Shown here piece after piece: positions 1-13,100 of a stretch of DNA of 64,000 nt. The first letter of the stretch is position 1, and each line of letters opens with the position of its first letter. This stretch comes from Dastarcus helophoroides (taxonomy: Eukaryota; Arthropoda; Insecta; Coleoptera; Bothrideridae), in contig CM053329.1 of NCBI GenBank assembly GCA_028583605.1, positions 34,868,992 to 34,932,991 of the forward strand, read 5' to 3'. Both the position numbers and the translations under genes were made by a program. The notes below the pieces were generated by a model. The model did no database searches. It was not told where the DNA came from and saw only the letters and a program-made list of their open reading frames with translations.

Positions 1-2092
1 TGAAAAGAAAAGCATCGATATTAAATCGCTGTACATCGATAATCGATAAAAATCGAAATCAAAATATTGACATTTTTTAACATGGTGTTACAGAATGTCA
101 ATGGCCTAAAAGCACACTTGGTGTATTGGGATTTTTTTCTAAATTTAACGTAAACAGTTCTCAAAATTTTATATTCGATTGTTTTTTCGCGTATTTTAAT
201 TTTTCCCAAAATTTTGAGGTTTAACTTGAAATTTTTCGAGAAATTGTATGCAAAGCTTTATCTCGAAGTTGCAAATAAGTTGAAATGTTTGTATTTAAAC
301 TTAAATTTCACGAGAAGGTCTACAAAAGAAGTTTAAATTTTTAGATTAGAATCGAAATTTAAAAAAAAAGTATCAATTTGGAGCAGAAACTTGTACATTC
401 CAAATATTTTTTCTAGAAACTTCAACATTTATGTGGGAAGTTTCAATTTCTTTTTCAAAATTTGGATTACAAAAGACGAAATTTCAAGAACAAAAGTCAA
501 AATTTCGAGTATAGAAGTCGAGTTCAAAAAAAACAATATATGATTAGATTTTTTCGATTTTGTTTTAATTCTATATTTTTTGAAGTTTTGACTTTATCCT
601 TGAAATTGTTGCCTTAATTTAGAAACGTCCATTTATTTTATTTTACAAATTTCGAGCTTTTCTCGATATTTCGTTTTTCCCAAAATTTCATTTCAGCTTC
701 AAATGTTTTACAATTTTTTTTCCAAATTTCCATTTTCAGCAAGAATCTATTCTTTCATAAATTTTGATTTTTTTTTTCGATTTGCGGACGTTTTTTTATT
801 TTTTAATTAGTCGTTCTTTTTGAGATTTGATACAAACGTGAAATTTCCTTTTTAAAATCGAGACCCTTTTTATTAAATCTCTGTTTTTTTCCGCTTTTCC
901 AGTTAAACGATTTCCATTTTAGAATAAAAATGTTGACGCTTTTCACAATTTCTACTTATACAAAAGTTTCGTATTTAAACGTTCGATCTTTTTTAAAATA
1001 CATAATTTTTTTGTCATTTTGATGGTTTTTGTGATGTTTAAACTTGACTCTTTACTGTTTTTTCTAAAAATATTAACTTTAAATTTGAAGTTTCGAAACA
1101 TATTTACTTTTTTACTAAAATTTCGATGCTTTTCTTAAAATTTCCCACGAAAACTTATATAATTTTTCCCCAAATTATCAACTTTAGATAAAAATTTCGA
1201 TTTCTCGTCTATGGTTGGCATTTTTTCCTCGAAATTATTAATACTTAAAATTTGGAATTCTTTTATAAATTTCGGAAATGGTGACAATTTTTATCTTAAA
1301 AATTTCTGGTATATTTTCCAGTACCTAATTTCGACTTTTCTCTCAAAATTTTCAGTTTAAAATTGTTTTTCCCAAAATTTCGCCTTTAAAAAGCGAAATT
1401 TTGAATTTGTCACGAAATTGTCACTTTTGTTCGAGATTTTCTCCAGAAATGTCGTCTATGTCATGAAATTTCGAGTCGAAAATTTGACCTGAATAAAGTA
1501 TTAAAGGCCTAATTTATAAACCGGTGAAATATTCTCATTTTGAACTCGAAATTTCATAAAAAAAGACCAAATTGATGATGATTAAGCCTACAGCACTTTA
1601 TTTAGTTAACAGTTTTATTTGAATTTGTTTACGAATTAATTTATGTTTTAAATTGAGGTTTGAAATTAAATTTATTGTCGAAATTAAATTTATATGGTCA
1701 CGCCTAATTTTTGAACTCAAAATTTTGTTATCATCGGTGGAAATTTTAAGAAATTAAAAAAAAATGACAAATCTTGAAATTTCTAGAGATCCAAATTGTA
1801 ATTCATATTTCGAAACTGTTCAAAATTTTCAGGAGTCTTGAAATTTGGAGCTCACGTCAAAATTTCCAAAAAAATTGTTCACGTTTTGACATTTTTGATT
1901 TTAAAAATTTAATGTTGACTTTTAAAGAAGGACTAAAGAGTAATTCGAGTTTGAATTCAAAGGATATTTTATGATTTTTTTCGAAATTTACTTTGTTCCT
2001 CAACAGTTTCACGACTTACCTGAAAATTGTCGACATTTGTCTTAGAATTTCAAAAATTCTCTATCAAGCTATCAAGAGAAATATACTAATAT
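1..2092. repeat. AT-rich degenerate GAAATTTCGA-type intronic DNA
   Basis: No coding signal. The stretch is a patchwork of short variants of TTTCGAAATTT and AAATTTCGAG embedded in T-runs, as in most intronic DNA of this window. By position it is probably an intron of the cpo-like gene whose exons lie to the right. Short open frames here are chance. Confidence 0.5.
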
Positions 2093-2219
2093 TTCTTTGA
2101 AGATGATAGCTTGGTTATTGAAATGCCTTAGAGCAAGCGTTTTTGGGTTTCAGGGGACAAAATTTGTATATCAATCTTTGAAAATAACCAAGAACTAGTG
2201 CGTTCCACCAAAAAAAAAT
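2093..2219 (+). repeat. foldback retro-element, partial copy (right arm and tail)
   Basis: A diverged copy of the dispersed element: gaagatgatagcttggttat, then gaaatgccttagagcaa, a Pyr-rich middle, tttcaggggacaa, and the tail gataaccaagaactagtgcgttccaccaaa ending in A-rich DNA. Only the right arm is present. Confidence 0.7.
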
Positions 2220-2447
2220 TATAATGCCAAGTTAAAGTTCAAGACTACTTTGCAGATGTCGAAACTAAAGCTAGCTAAACTTCTAATTTTCTTAACTCAA
2301 AATTTCCTGCTTACAACCAAAATCTAGACTTTAGGGGAAAGCTAGCAAAAGTTTTAGTTTTTTTCTTGTAACTTTGGCCCTTAAAATGTTGAATTCAAAT
2401 TGAAATTTTGGGTTTCTTTAAAAGAAACTCGAAATATAATATAAGAG

Positions 2448-2724
2448 ATTAAAATACAAATCTTGCCTTCGGAAACAATGAAAAATTAAAAAACCCAGTA
2501 AAGGTTGCTTTAATGCGTTTCGATAGTCAAGCTATCATCTTCAGAGAGGTACTAAACGAAAAAAAAGCATCGACATTGAATCGATGTCAACATTGGTAGC
2601 TTGGCTATCGAAACGCGTTAGAGCAATCTTTCTTGTGTTTTTTAATCTTTCTTGGTTTTACGGGACAAGATTTGCATTTCAATTTTTGAAGATCCCCAAG
2701 GACCAGTCCGTTTCATCAAAAAAA
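2448..2724. mobile_element. foldback retro-element, inverted pair
   Basis: The left arm (2448-2549) is the reverse complement of the family unit and ends atcttcagagag; the right arm (2595-2724) is direct, from tagcttggctatcgaaacgc to the tail accagtccgtttcatcaaaa. Between them is a 45-base spacer with its own small palindrome around catcgacattgaatcgatg. The arms have diverged from each other. Confidence 0.75.
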
Positions 2725-3419
2725 TATTAAAAAAAAATAAAAAATATCAGAGCTTTCAATCTCGATGTTTCAAGTTAAATCGAAGTGAAACCTCTGAATT
2801 TGGTATCAAGATTTTGATTTTGGTCTCTAAATTCTTACCTGTTTTAAGGTCTTTAAATCAGGTAAAATTTTAAAGTCTCAATATTTCGTTTATAATCTCA
2901 AAGTAGAATTAAATATTGACTTTAAAATGTTGACTTTCATTTAAAGTTTTATGGCTGAAATAATTTTTTCATTTTTTGAAATGAAATCCCGAAATTATAA
3001 ACTTGGTATCAAGGTTTTGATTTCGCAATCGAAAATTTTACGTGTTTTAATGTCACAATTTCGGGAAAATTTTTGATATGTCAATATTTCGTTTGTAATC
3101 TAAAAGTTTCCAAAAAGTTAAAATTAAATATTGACTAAAATTTTGAATTTCAATTTAAATGTTAGGACTGTAATCCATTCTTTTACAAATTTTGTTTTTT
3201 CTTTAATGTTGAAGATATTAAATATTGAATTATGGATTATAATTTTACATTAAAAATTTCAGGATTGAATTTAATATTTTTACAAAACAGCTTTTTTCAA
3301 AATTCTGGTTTTCTTCTAGAATTATTAGAATTTAAACTCAAAAATTTATGTTGGGATATTCTCTTAAAATATTACCTTTAAAAGCATTATTTCGAAATAA
3401 GAAAGTTAAGATGTTGATA

Positions 3420-5070
3420 TTAAAAATTTCGAGAAATTTATTATGAAAATTCTTCATTTCAACTCAGAATGATCACAAAAAATGTGGAATACAATCGAAA
3501 TTTTGTGAGGAAAGTCGATATGTCGAAAGTGAAACTCAAATTCCAAAAAAGTCATCGACATTTGTCATTTAAAGTATAGAAGTTTCAATAAAAAATATGT
3601 AAAAAATAAAACTTCTTTGAATTTTAACTTAGAAGTATCACAAAAATATCAAAGTGTGGAATAAAGTGGAAATTTTTTGAGAGAAAATCGAAAGTTCGAA
3701 ATTAAAATCCAAACTCTAAAAGGGTTAGCGAAATGTTTCGTTTAAAGTAGAAGTTTCAGAAAAATATTCGAAAAATAAAAAACGTTTAAGTCTAAACTCA
3801 GGATTATCATAAAAAGGTCAAAATGTGAAATAAGATCGAAATTCGACGTAAAAAAAGTTGACATTTCGAGATTAAAACTGAAATTACAAAAAAGTTATCG
3901 AAAATTTTCCTTCAAAGTAGAAGTTCAAGAAAAAAATATTGAAAAAATAAAAATTCCTTAAGTTTCAACTCAAAATTATTACAAAAAAATCAAAATGTGG
4001 AATGAAATCGAAATTTTGCGAGAACAAGTCGAGGTAAAAATTCAAATTACAAAGAGGTTATCGACATTTTTCGTTTAAAGTAAAAGATTCCAAAAAATAT
4101 TCGAAAAATAAAAAATGTTTCAGTTTAAATTCAGTTTTATCATAAAAAGGTCAAAATGTGGAATAAGATCGAAATTCTACGTAAACAAGTAGGCATTTCG
4201 GGACCAAAACTCAAATTACAAAAAAGTTATTGAAAATATTTGTTTAAAATAGTAGTTTACAAAAGTATTCGAAAAATAAAAAATTTTCGAGCTTTAACTC
4301 AGAATTATCATAAAAAAGTCAAAATGTGGCATGAAGTCGAAATTTTACGAAAAAAAATTGACATTTCGAGGTTAAATCTCAAATTACAAAACGTTATCGA
4401 AATAATTGTAAAGTAAAGGCTTCAAAAAAATATTGAAAAAATTAAAACGTGGAATACAATCAAAATTTTGGGGGAAAAAGTCGACATTTCAAGATTAAAA
4501 TCCAAATTATAAAAAGGAAATCAACATTTTTTTGTACAAAAGATCCAAAAAAATATTAAAAAAATAACAAGTCTTTGAGCTTCGACTAATTATCACAAAA
4601 ATATCAAAATGTGCATTAAAACCGAAATTGTTTGAGAAAAAGTCAACATTTCGAGATTTTAATCCAGATTATAAAAATGAAAATTTTTCGAATAAACTCG
4701 AAGTTTCGAAATTTTTTTTTAATAAAAAACCTTTCAGTTTCAACGAACAATTCAAAATGGGCAATAAAATCGAGATTTTGCGTGAAAAAAATAGAATTGT
4801 TAAGAGATAAACTTAAGTTACAAATAAGTTATTAAAATTTGTCGTTTAAAGTAAAAGTTTCAAAAAAAATATTTGAAAAATAAAAAATCTTCGAGCTTTA
4901 ACTACGAATTACCACAAAACAGTCAAATTGTCTAATGAAATCGAAATTTTGCGTCAAAAAATCGAGATTTCAGATTAATCACAACATTACAAAAAACTCG
5001 AAAATGTTCATTCAAAGTAGAAACTTCGAAAAAATATTCGAGAAATAAAAAAATCTTCAATAAAACTCGA
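3420..5070. repeat. ~168-bp tandem satellite, about ten diverged copies
   Basis: The marker aaaatgtggaat recurs at about 3481, 3652, 3822, 3994, 4155, 4323, 4446, 4609, 4756 and 4926, a spacing mostly of 161-172 (two shorter units of 123 and 147). Each unit carries, in order, a tcgaaattttg segment, a caaattacaaaaaagttatcg segment, a gtttaaagtagaagtttc segment and an A-rich run before the next marker. It lies within the presumed cpo intron. Confidence 0.85.
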
Positions 5071-6304
5071 CATTTTCGAAAAGGCTAAATTCCAAGAATT
5101 TCAGTTTTGACTCTCCTGAAATTTCAAAGTTGAGATTTAAATTTTAATAAAAAAGCTGGCACATTAGGGATTGAAATCAATTTTCAGTCTTTTGTGTTCG
5201 ATTTTTGTCAAAATTTTGAATGTAACCTGGTAATTTTCGACATTTTTATTACAATTCTAATTTTAAATTCGATATTAAATTCTAGATGTCAAAATTTAAG
5301 CTAAACCTTGAAATTCCAATCCAAATTGTTTTATTGCAATAGGAATTTGGAGATTACGAAAAAACTAGAAGAAGATTTGGTTTTTTCTTGTAGCTTTAAG
5401 CTCAAAATGTTGATTATTGGATTAAAATTTCGTAAAATTGAAATTTTGTAAAACTGAATTTTGTGTTTCTTCAAAATTCCGAGTTTCCTCAATGTAAATA
5501 AAAAAAATTAAAAGAAAGCGAATGTGTTAATTTTACAATATGGATCTCGAAGTTTCGAGTTCAGTTCGAAGCAAGATCTCTATATTTTACATTTGATTAT
5601 GATTATGGTTTTCAGCTTGAAGTTTCGACTTATTTTAAAGTCGTAATTTCAGGGAAATGTTGAAATATCAAAATTTCGACTAATCTTGAGGTTTTAAAAG
5701 AAGTTAAAATGATTTTTTGTTCTTTTCAAAGTTGAAAATTTATATTTCAAAATTTGTTTTTGTTAATTTCTATTTTAAAATAGGAATGTCTGAAAAAAAG
5801 TACAAAATTTACAGAATTTTGTTTATCTCAATTCGAAATTTCAAAAATTTGTAGAGGCTTATGAAAGAAACTCGAAATTTATTTAAAAAACAAGTTTAAG
5901 TAAAAGTGTTCAAAAGAAATATTTTTATAAATTTTAAATTATTAACGATTATGATTTTTACCTCGAAATTTCGACGAATTTTGTAGTCGCAGTTTCCTGG
6001 AAAAATAGAAATATTGAGAATTTGCCTAATCTTGAAATTTTGAGAAGAGTTAAAATTAAAAAGATTTACTTTAAAATTTTGTGCTTCAACTTGAAAGCAA
6101 TCATTGTATTTACAAATTTGAATAGCTTTACCAAAATTTTAAAAAAACTTATTACAAAATTGTTACTAAAAATATCAAGATTGAAAATAGATTTATTTTT
6201 AATGTCGAGCTTTTTCCACTTCGTATATTTAAGTACACTCTCAAACTTTCTAAATATATTTTACTTGAAATTTTACATTTAAAGTATCTATTTCGAAAAT
6301 GAAA
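5070..6304. repeat. AT-rich degenerate intronic DNA
   Basis: A continuation of the GAAATTTCGA-like filler without a clear period. An open frame at 6022-6282 is rich in Phe, Leu, Ile and Lys only and shows no motif; I regard it as chance. Confidence 0.45.
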
Positions 6305-6440
6305 ATTGAAGTACAAATCTTGTCCCCTGAAACCTTTCTTGAACACTCGAATGATTATCCTACGCGTTTCGATAGCAATCGTCAAAGATTTGTATTTCAA
6401 TTTTTGACGATAGCCAAGGAGCAGTCCGTTTTACCAAAAA
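6305..6440. mobile_element. foldback retro-element, internally deleted copy
   Basis: The left arm begins attgaagtacaaatcttgtc and runs to tacgcgtttcgatagcaatc. It is followed directly by right-arm end sequence (agatttgtatttcaattttt) and the family tail gatagccaaggagcagtccg. The central gatagcttggctatc hairpins are mostly lost. Confidence 0.7.
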
Positions 6441-6599
6441 GAAGTGATAATGATATGAAACTTTACTTTTAATTCAAAATTTTTTTAAAAAATTGAAATT
6501 TGGGGTAAAATTGGAAATTTTTCTTAAAATTTCGTGATTAAAACCAAATAACAAAATAATGTGGCCATAAAATTTCGAAATTTTGAGTTAAAGTGGAAA

Positions 6600-7003
6600 A
6601 AAAGGGGACCACGTCAATTCAATTTATTAAAGTGGACCACATAAAACCGTGCCAACGGCCGGATCCAAGACAATTTGGGGAATGTTACGCGAGTCGTATA
6701 AAATCGAATAGCTGATCCGGCCCCTGGGATTCTGGTAAATAAGACAATTATTTGGATCAATTTGGTTAATTCAGAAAACTGGATAAATGAGATACTTCTT
6801 AAGTAATAGAAATCATTGATTCTTTTTCTCTATTAGTGTTTAATGTGTTAAGATGTAAGAATAATGCTCTGTAAATTACTTTACTTTGATGCATTATTAA
6901 TACATAAGATGCGTTCGATAAGTAAATAAATTGGCGCAGTCAGTAGGATCAAAACCCTCACAATACAGTATCCTCCTAACAACTGATTGACCTGATGTTT
7001 CAG
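6600..7003. other. non-repetitive intronic stretch before cpo exon
   Basis: The GAAATTTCGA filler stops near 6600 and normal-complexity sequence follows (for example accgtgccaacggccggatc). It leads into the acceptor at 7002-7003. Nothing coding is seen. The jump in complexity next to an exon suggests either conserved splicing or regulatory sequence, or simply DNA not invaded by satellite. Confidence 0.35.
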
Positions 7004-7140
7004 ATTTGGGCACCCCGTTCTTCCCGAGCGGTCCGGAGTTGTGGCATCACCCGTTGGCGTATTCGGCGGCCGCCGAATTGCCCGGAGCTGCCCTCCAGCA
7101 CGCCACATTGGTCCATCCGGCGCTGCATCCTCAGGTCTCC
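7004..7140 (+). CDS. cpo: cpo exon: Pro/His/Ala-rich linker
   Basis: Acceptor ag at 7002-7003, after a gatgtttc tract. The frame starts with two bases that complete a codon (D if the previous exon ends in G), then 43 codons from LGTPFFPSGPELW to ALHPQ. Two donors are both in phase 0. CAG/gtctcc ends the exon at 7134. TCC/gtacgt ends it at 7140, adds V-S, and has the better intronic consensus. Reading through without splicing gives QVSVRSYL and a stop at 7156-7158, a possible alternative short C-terminus. No domain falls in this exon; it is the low-complexity linker between the two RRMs. Confidence 0.82.
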
Positions 7141-10100
7141 GTACGTTCCTATCTTTGACTATCTACAGACAAAACTCTGGACTCTCAGCTGCAACAAGCA
7201 AGCGCACCGGTCCATCACCACGTTAGTTTCGTCTTCTATTTGTTTGCCCGTAATCGAAGCAGATTCAAGTTTTTTTTAATTCTGTTTCGTTGTGCTCTGC
7301 ATTGTTGTGCTTTGCTAATTTAAACGGGTGTGAATTAAATGTTCTTTGTAAATTTTTTTGCTGAATTGGATCTGCTTTTGAAATTTTTTTCTTAGATGAA
7401 AGAAGTGCGTGATTGTGGTAGGAGATGAAAGTCTGGATTTCTGTCTTTATTTTTTTCATTTTTAATTTGGATTTGCTATCAGATGTTTAATTAAGTAAAC
7501 CATTAATGATAATTACAACTTAATTTTGTAGTAATTTGATGATTTTCAGTTTGACTAATTTTTTTTTAATTTGCTACTTTATTTTAGCTTGCGGTGTTTA
7601 TAATTACTAATTTAAGATAGACACAAGTGGAATACTTTGTTGGTAAACGTGGTTTTTAATATTACGAATTGAAGTGAGAATATCATTTCAAAAAACTCGA
7701 AATTTTTCTATTTTTTGAATTTCTTCTTCGAGTTAAAATTGTATAAACTGCCATCAAGTTTAAACTCGAATTTCAAAAAAACAACTAAGAATTAAAAAAT
7801 AAATGTTCTAGAAATGGTAACATGAGTTTACTTTTCAACATTTTTAAGCTTCAACAGAAAAAATAGTTTCTTTTTTAAGGTAGATATTTTAAAAAATAGT
7901 AAAAAATTTCAAGTCTCAAGTAGGGCTTTGTATCCAATTGTCTACTGACAGGAATGCGATTCATTAGGCTTTTTGAAAACAATTTCCAACAAATATTCAG
8001 TTTGAAGTAATAAAGTCGTTAAATTTGACTTTATCTTTGACTGATCAGTTTATGGATTTTCCTGATAAAAGTTTTAAGTGGCAACGTTAACAATGAAAAA
8101 ATTGGAGAATAAACAGAGCAATAAATTCAAAAATCTTAACTATATAGCGTTGCCATGCATAAATAAGCCTGATCGAATTAAAATTTAGAATCATTTAAAT
8201 GTTATTTTAAATTATGCAACATATTGAGGTACATAGTTCACCAACTAATTGTTTTTCCATACGTTTCCTTTAAATTCCTGTCAGGTGTTACCAACAGTGT
8301 TGCCCATACACTTGCAAAATTAAAAGACCCGCGCCGGTGCTGAAGTCGAGATATTCAATGTCAAACTTACGATTTTTAACATGTAAGGAGGGGTTAGCAA
8401 CCTTTTTTGTTCGCGGGTCAAAATCAACCGAAATGAGTATTAAGGAGACGTTCGTGTCAATGGATATAAACACCAACGTGTATAAGAATTATACTAATCG
8501 AACTAAGATTTTGTTCTTAGTACATAGGCGTAGTCATAAGAGGGCATGGAGGGGCAATTGCCCCCCTCTGTCTTATGCAGCCACGCAAAAAACAAAAAAT
8601 TTATTCGTCCGGAAAGACTTTCTTATCTAAAAATTTTGACTTTTATTTTAAAAATTGTCGTTTTCTCGAAATTTCGACTATTTTTGCTCTTCTCCATATT
8701 TGTCTTTTTTTCAAAATATCGACTTCATTCTTAAAATTAGAATTTTGCTTCAAAATTTCAGTTTTTTTAGAAGCTCTTTACTTTTTTCAAAAATATGTCT
8801 TTATTCTTTCTTCTTCAAAGATTGACTTTTTATTATTATTTTTTTAAATTAGACTCAGAATGTTTCCCTTTTTTTCGAAATTAAAACGTATGCACAAAAT
8901 TTCGATTTTTCTACAAAATTATTTTTTTTTTTCGAATTTAGTTCTAAATTGCTGCATATTTTCCAAAAATTTGGTCAAATTTGTTCCCAAGATTGATCTC
9001 CATTTGAAGGTTTTCCCAGTTTTTCCAAACATTTTTTAATTTTTAGACATGTTTCCCAAAATTTGCTTCTTATCGAGATTTTGACTTTTATCTCAAAATT
9101 GAACATTTTATTTTGTTTCTGCTTTTAATTTTTTCGTGGAAATTCATCTTGTTTTGAAAGTTTGACTGTTTTTTTTTTTAAATTTGGCTTTCTCTGGGAA
9201 ATTTTAACTTTTTTTAAAGTTTGACATATTATTCAAAATTTGAAGTTTTTTTTTTCAACATTTAGTCTTTACCTTTGTATTTAACTAATTGTCTTAAAAT
9301 TCAATTTTTTCTACAACTGATTTTTAATTTTGCTTATTTCCTTTTACTACACTCTCAAAATCCAACTTATTTCTTTTTTGACTTTTTTTAAATTTTTGAT
9401 GGTTGCTCGAAGCTTTTAAAATATAATTGTCATTTCATTTAACGATTTTTATAAAAATTTATCTTATTCTCCAAATCCTGACTTTTTCCAAAATTATTTT
9501 TTTTTTTGAATTTGTTCTAAATTGCAGGCATATTTTCTAAACATTTGGTCGAATTTGTTCTCAAGATTGATCTCCATTTGAAGGTTTTTTCAATTTTGCC
9601 AAACAGTTTTTATTTTTTAAAAAATTCAACTTGTTTCTGAAAATTTTACTTTTCCTCGAAATTTTGACTTTTTTTTTTGAACATTTTATTTTGTTTCTGA
9701 TTTTAATGTTTTTCGTGGAGATCCATCTTGTTTTAAAAATTTGATTCTTTTCTTAAAAACTGGCTTTCTCTTAGCAAATTTAATCTTTTCTAAAGTTCGA
9801 CACATTTTTCAAAATTTTGAGTTTTTTTACTTCAACATTTGTCTTTGTTTTCGAAATTATTTTACTAATTATCCTAAAATTAATTTTTTTTCTACAACTG
9901 ATTTTTGATTTTGCTTAATTAGTTTTACTTTATTCTCAAAATCTAACTTTGTTCTTTTTTGGAAAACTACGACTTTTTTTAAATTTTCGATGGTTGCTAG
10001 AAGCTTTTAAATTAAATTAATTGTTATTTTATTTTACGATTTTTCTAAAAATTTGTCTTGTTCTCTAAATTTGACTTTTTTCAAAATTAATTTTCTAAAA

Positions 10101-13100
10101 ATTTGGTTGAATTGACTTTCAAGATTCATCTCCATTTAAAGGTTTTCCCAATTTTCCCAAACTTTATTTAATTTTTAGAAAATTCGACTTGTTCCTCAAA
10201 ATTTGCTGAATATTTTCTAAAAATTTGTTTTTCAAGATTAATCTCCATTTGAAGGTTTCTGCAATTGTCCCAAACACTTTTTATATTTTAAAAAGTTCGA
10301 CTTCTTTCTCTAAATTTGCCTTTTCCCGAGATTTTGACTCAAAATTTTTACCTCAAAATTGAACATTTTATTTTGTTTCGGCTTTTAATTTTTTCGTGGA
10401 AATTCATCTTGTTTTAAAAGTTTGATTTTTTTAAGTTTGACACATTTCTCAAAATTTTCGAGTTTTTTATTTTAACATTTGTCTTCATTTTACTCTAAAA
10501 AGAGAAGTGGAAATATGGAGAAAAAAGGTCGAAATTCATAGATTAAAACTTTATTCTTCTGAAAGTTTAAGTTCAGAATCCACATTTCAAGATTAATGAC
10601 GAAATTTCGAAGCAAAATTGAACGTTTTGGGGAAAAACATAAACCAAGTTTAAAATAGGAACATTCAGGTATTTAGCCAAAATATATCGAGCTAAAGGTA
10701 CGAAATTTTGAAATCAAAAGTGATAATTTCCAGGAAAATTTGAAATTTTGGATAAAAAAAGCGAAATTTTTAACTGATCTGAAGTATCTTTCTGAAGATA
10801 ATAGCTTGGCTGTCGAAATGCGTTAGAGCAACCTTCGTTGTGTTTTTTAATCTTTTTTTTGTTTCAGGGGACAAGTTTTGTTTTTTAATTTTTGAAGTGG
10901 ATATTTATAAAAACAATCAAAATTTCGAAAAAGAGACGAAATTTCGACATCGAAATTAAAAAAAAAAGTCGAAACTTTCAAAATAACGGAAATTTTCAAG
11001 AACAATATAAATTTTCAAAAACATTGATATTTTCGAAATTTTCGATGAAAATGGGTATCTACTCAAAATTTCGAAAATCACGAAATTTAAAACAATATCA
11101 AAATTTTTAAAATTTAATGGAAATATTCAAAAAAATCAAAATTTTCAAAAAAAATGGCAATTTTGGATAAAAATTCAAAACTTCAAAACTGACGAAATTT
11201 TGAAATAAAAAGTTAAAACTTTCAAAAATCTTGTAATTTAAAAAAGTAGAAATTTTCAATAAAAATGAAAATTTTGAAAAACCGACGAAATTTTGAAAAA
11301 AATTTTTGAAATTTTTTAACAAAAGAACATTTTCAAAAAAAGTCAAGATTTTCAATAAAAATGAATACTTTTAAATAAAGTTTAAATATCTAAAAACACA
11401 AAAAATTTTCAAAAAAAAAGTCGAAATTTTCAAAAAATTGAGATTATGAAATAAAAGTCGAAATTTAGAAAAACCGATGAAATTTTTAACTAAAATGATG
11501 AAATTTTCAAAAAAATTGTAAGCCAAAATTTTCAATAAAAATAAAATTTTTAAAAAACGGACGAAATTTTGAAAACATTTTTCGAAATTTAAAAACAAAG
11601 AAAATTTTCAAAAAAAAGTTAAGATTTTCAATAAAAACGAATACTTTCAAAAAAAGTTGAAATTACGAAAAACGCAAAATTTTCAAAAAAAAAGTCGAAA
11701 TTTTTAAAAAATGGAGATCTGAAATAAGAATCGAAATTTCGAAAAACCGATGAAATTTTTAACTAAAATGATGAAATTTTCAAAAGAAAGGTCTCTAAAA
11801 AGAGTCTAAATTTTCAAAAAGTGGAGACATTGAAAATGTCGAAATTAGGAAAAATGAAATATTTATATAAAATGTAAAATTTCCACCAAAAAGTTTTTAA
11901 TAAAAATTGACATTTTGAAAAACAGACAGAATTTAAAAAAAAATGTCGAAATTTAAAAAGAAATGAGAATTTTCAAAAAAAGCCAAGATTTTCATTCAAT
12001 AAAATAAAAATGTTTCGAGTTGAACTTTCGAAAAACGGAAATTTTGGGAGAAACAAGAAAAAATTCTTCTAGGTTGAACTCAAAATTTCCACTGAAAAAT
12101 TGATAATAAAAAAAAGTCGAAATTCGAAGATTAAAAACAACTTTTGAGGCACTTTCTAAAATGTGAATATAGGATTAAGATTTGGAGACTAGAATCAACT
12201 TTCTGAAATGAAGTTAGGAAATCGATTCAAAAATGTTAACTGAAATATCATTTAAGTGGAAAATACTAATTTTGAGTTTCAAGGCTAACTTCCTGTTATG
12301 TTTCTAAAATTTTAAGTTTAAGGTTAACGTTTTGAAGATAGAAATTAAAACAGTGGAACAGTGGAAAAAAGGTAAAAATGTTAAATTTAACTGACAACTT
12401 TGAAGTTGAGATTTCAAAAAAGTCTAATGTGTGTAAAACACTATTATTACTAATTCATTAGTATAATTAGTGCACCCTACTGAAAAAACCCACCTCCCTT
12501 GAGCAGTGCACTGTTGTCGACTCAGCAAATCTGTTGCAAAGCGGCTTGGGGTTTTATTGTATCCACGCTGACAGTCTATGCTAAAAATCAATTCGTGGTG
12601 GCAGTCCGGCGATCACGTCTCTTACGTAGCGGAGATCTAACGTTGTAAAAAATTTATACTACGATTATACTGCCGGTGAACTACCTTAAGGTTTGACGTA
12701 ATGTTTACCCCTTTGAAGGCAATGAAGATATTTAAAATTACTTAATCAACTCGTAGAAAAGTTTTGTTTGGTAATGTAGATGATTAAAAATTTTGAAAGC
12801 AAAATCAAGATGCTACAAATTAAGGAGAATTAATGTCAAAATTAAAGATGAAAGGATAATATAGTTATGTCTCAACTGCTGTGTACATGTTTTAACTAAA
12901 GTTGTTTCTATGTTAGATTTCGGTTTTCCAGCCTCCAATGTCTTTGCCGCATCCGACAGCGCTGACTTCGGTCCAGGCATCGCTGCCGCACTTTCTACCG
13001 AGTCCTGCCTTGGCTTCTCCCGTGGGATCATCGTCCTCACAGCCTGGAATGGGAGTAAGCAATCCGCCTTGCTCTACGCTCTTCGTGGCTAACCTTGGTC

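Noticed and set aside
2093..2130. Canonical hammerhead ribozyme
   Set aside because: The arms have CUGAAGAUGA or weaker instead of CUGAUGA before the stem, so only a resemblance is reported under the findings.
6022..6400. Overlapping ORFs on both strands in the first intron
   Set aside because: They consist of filler-derived Phe, Leu, Ile and Lys runs and overlap each other on opposite strands, a sign of chance.
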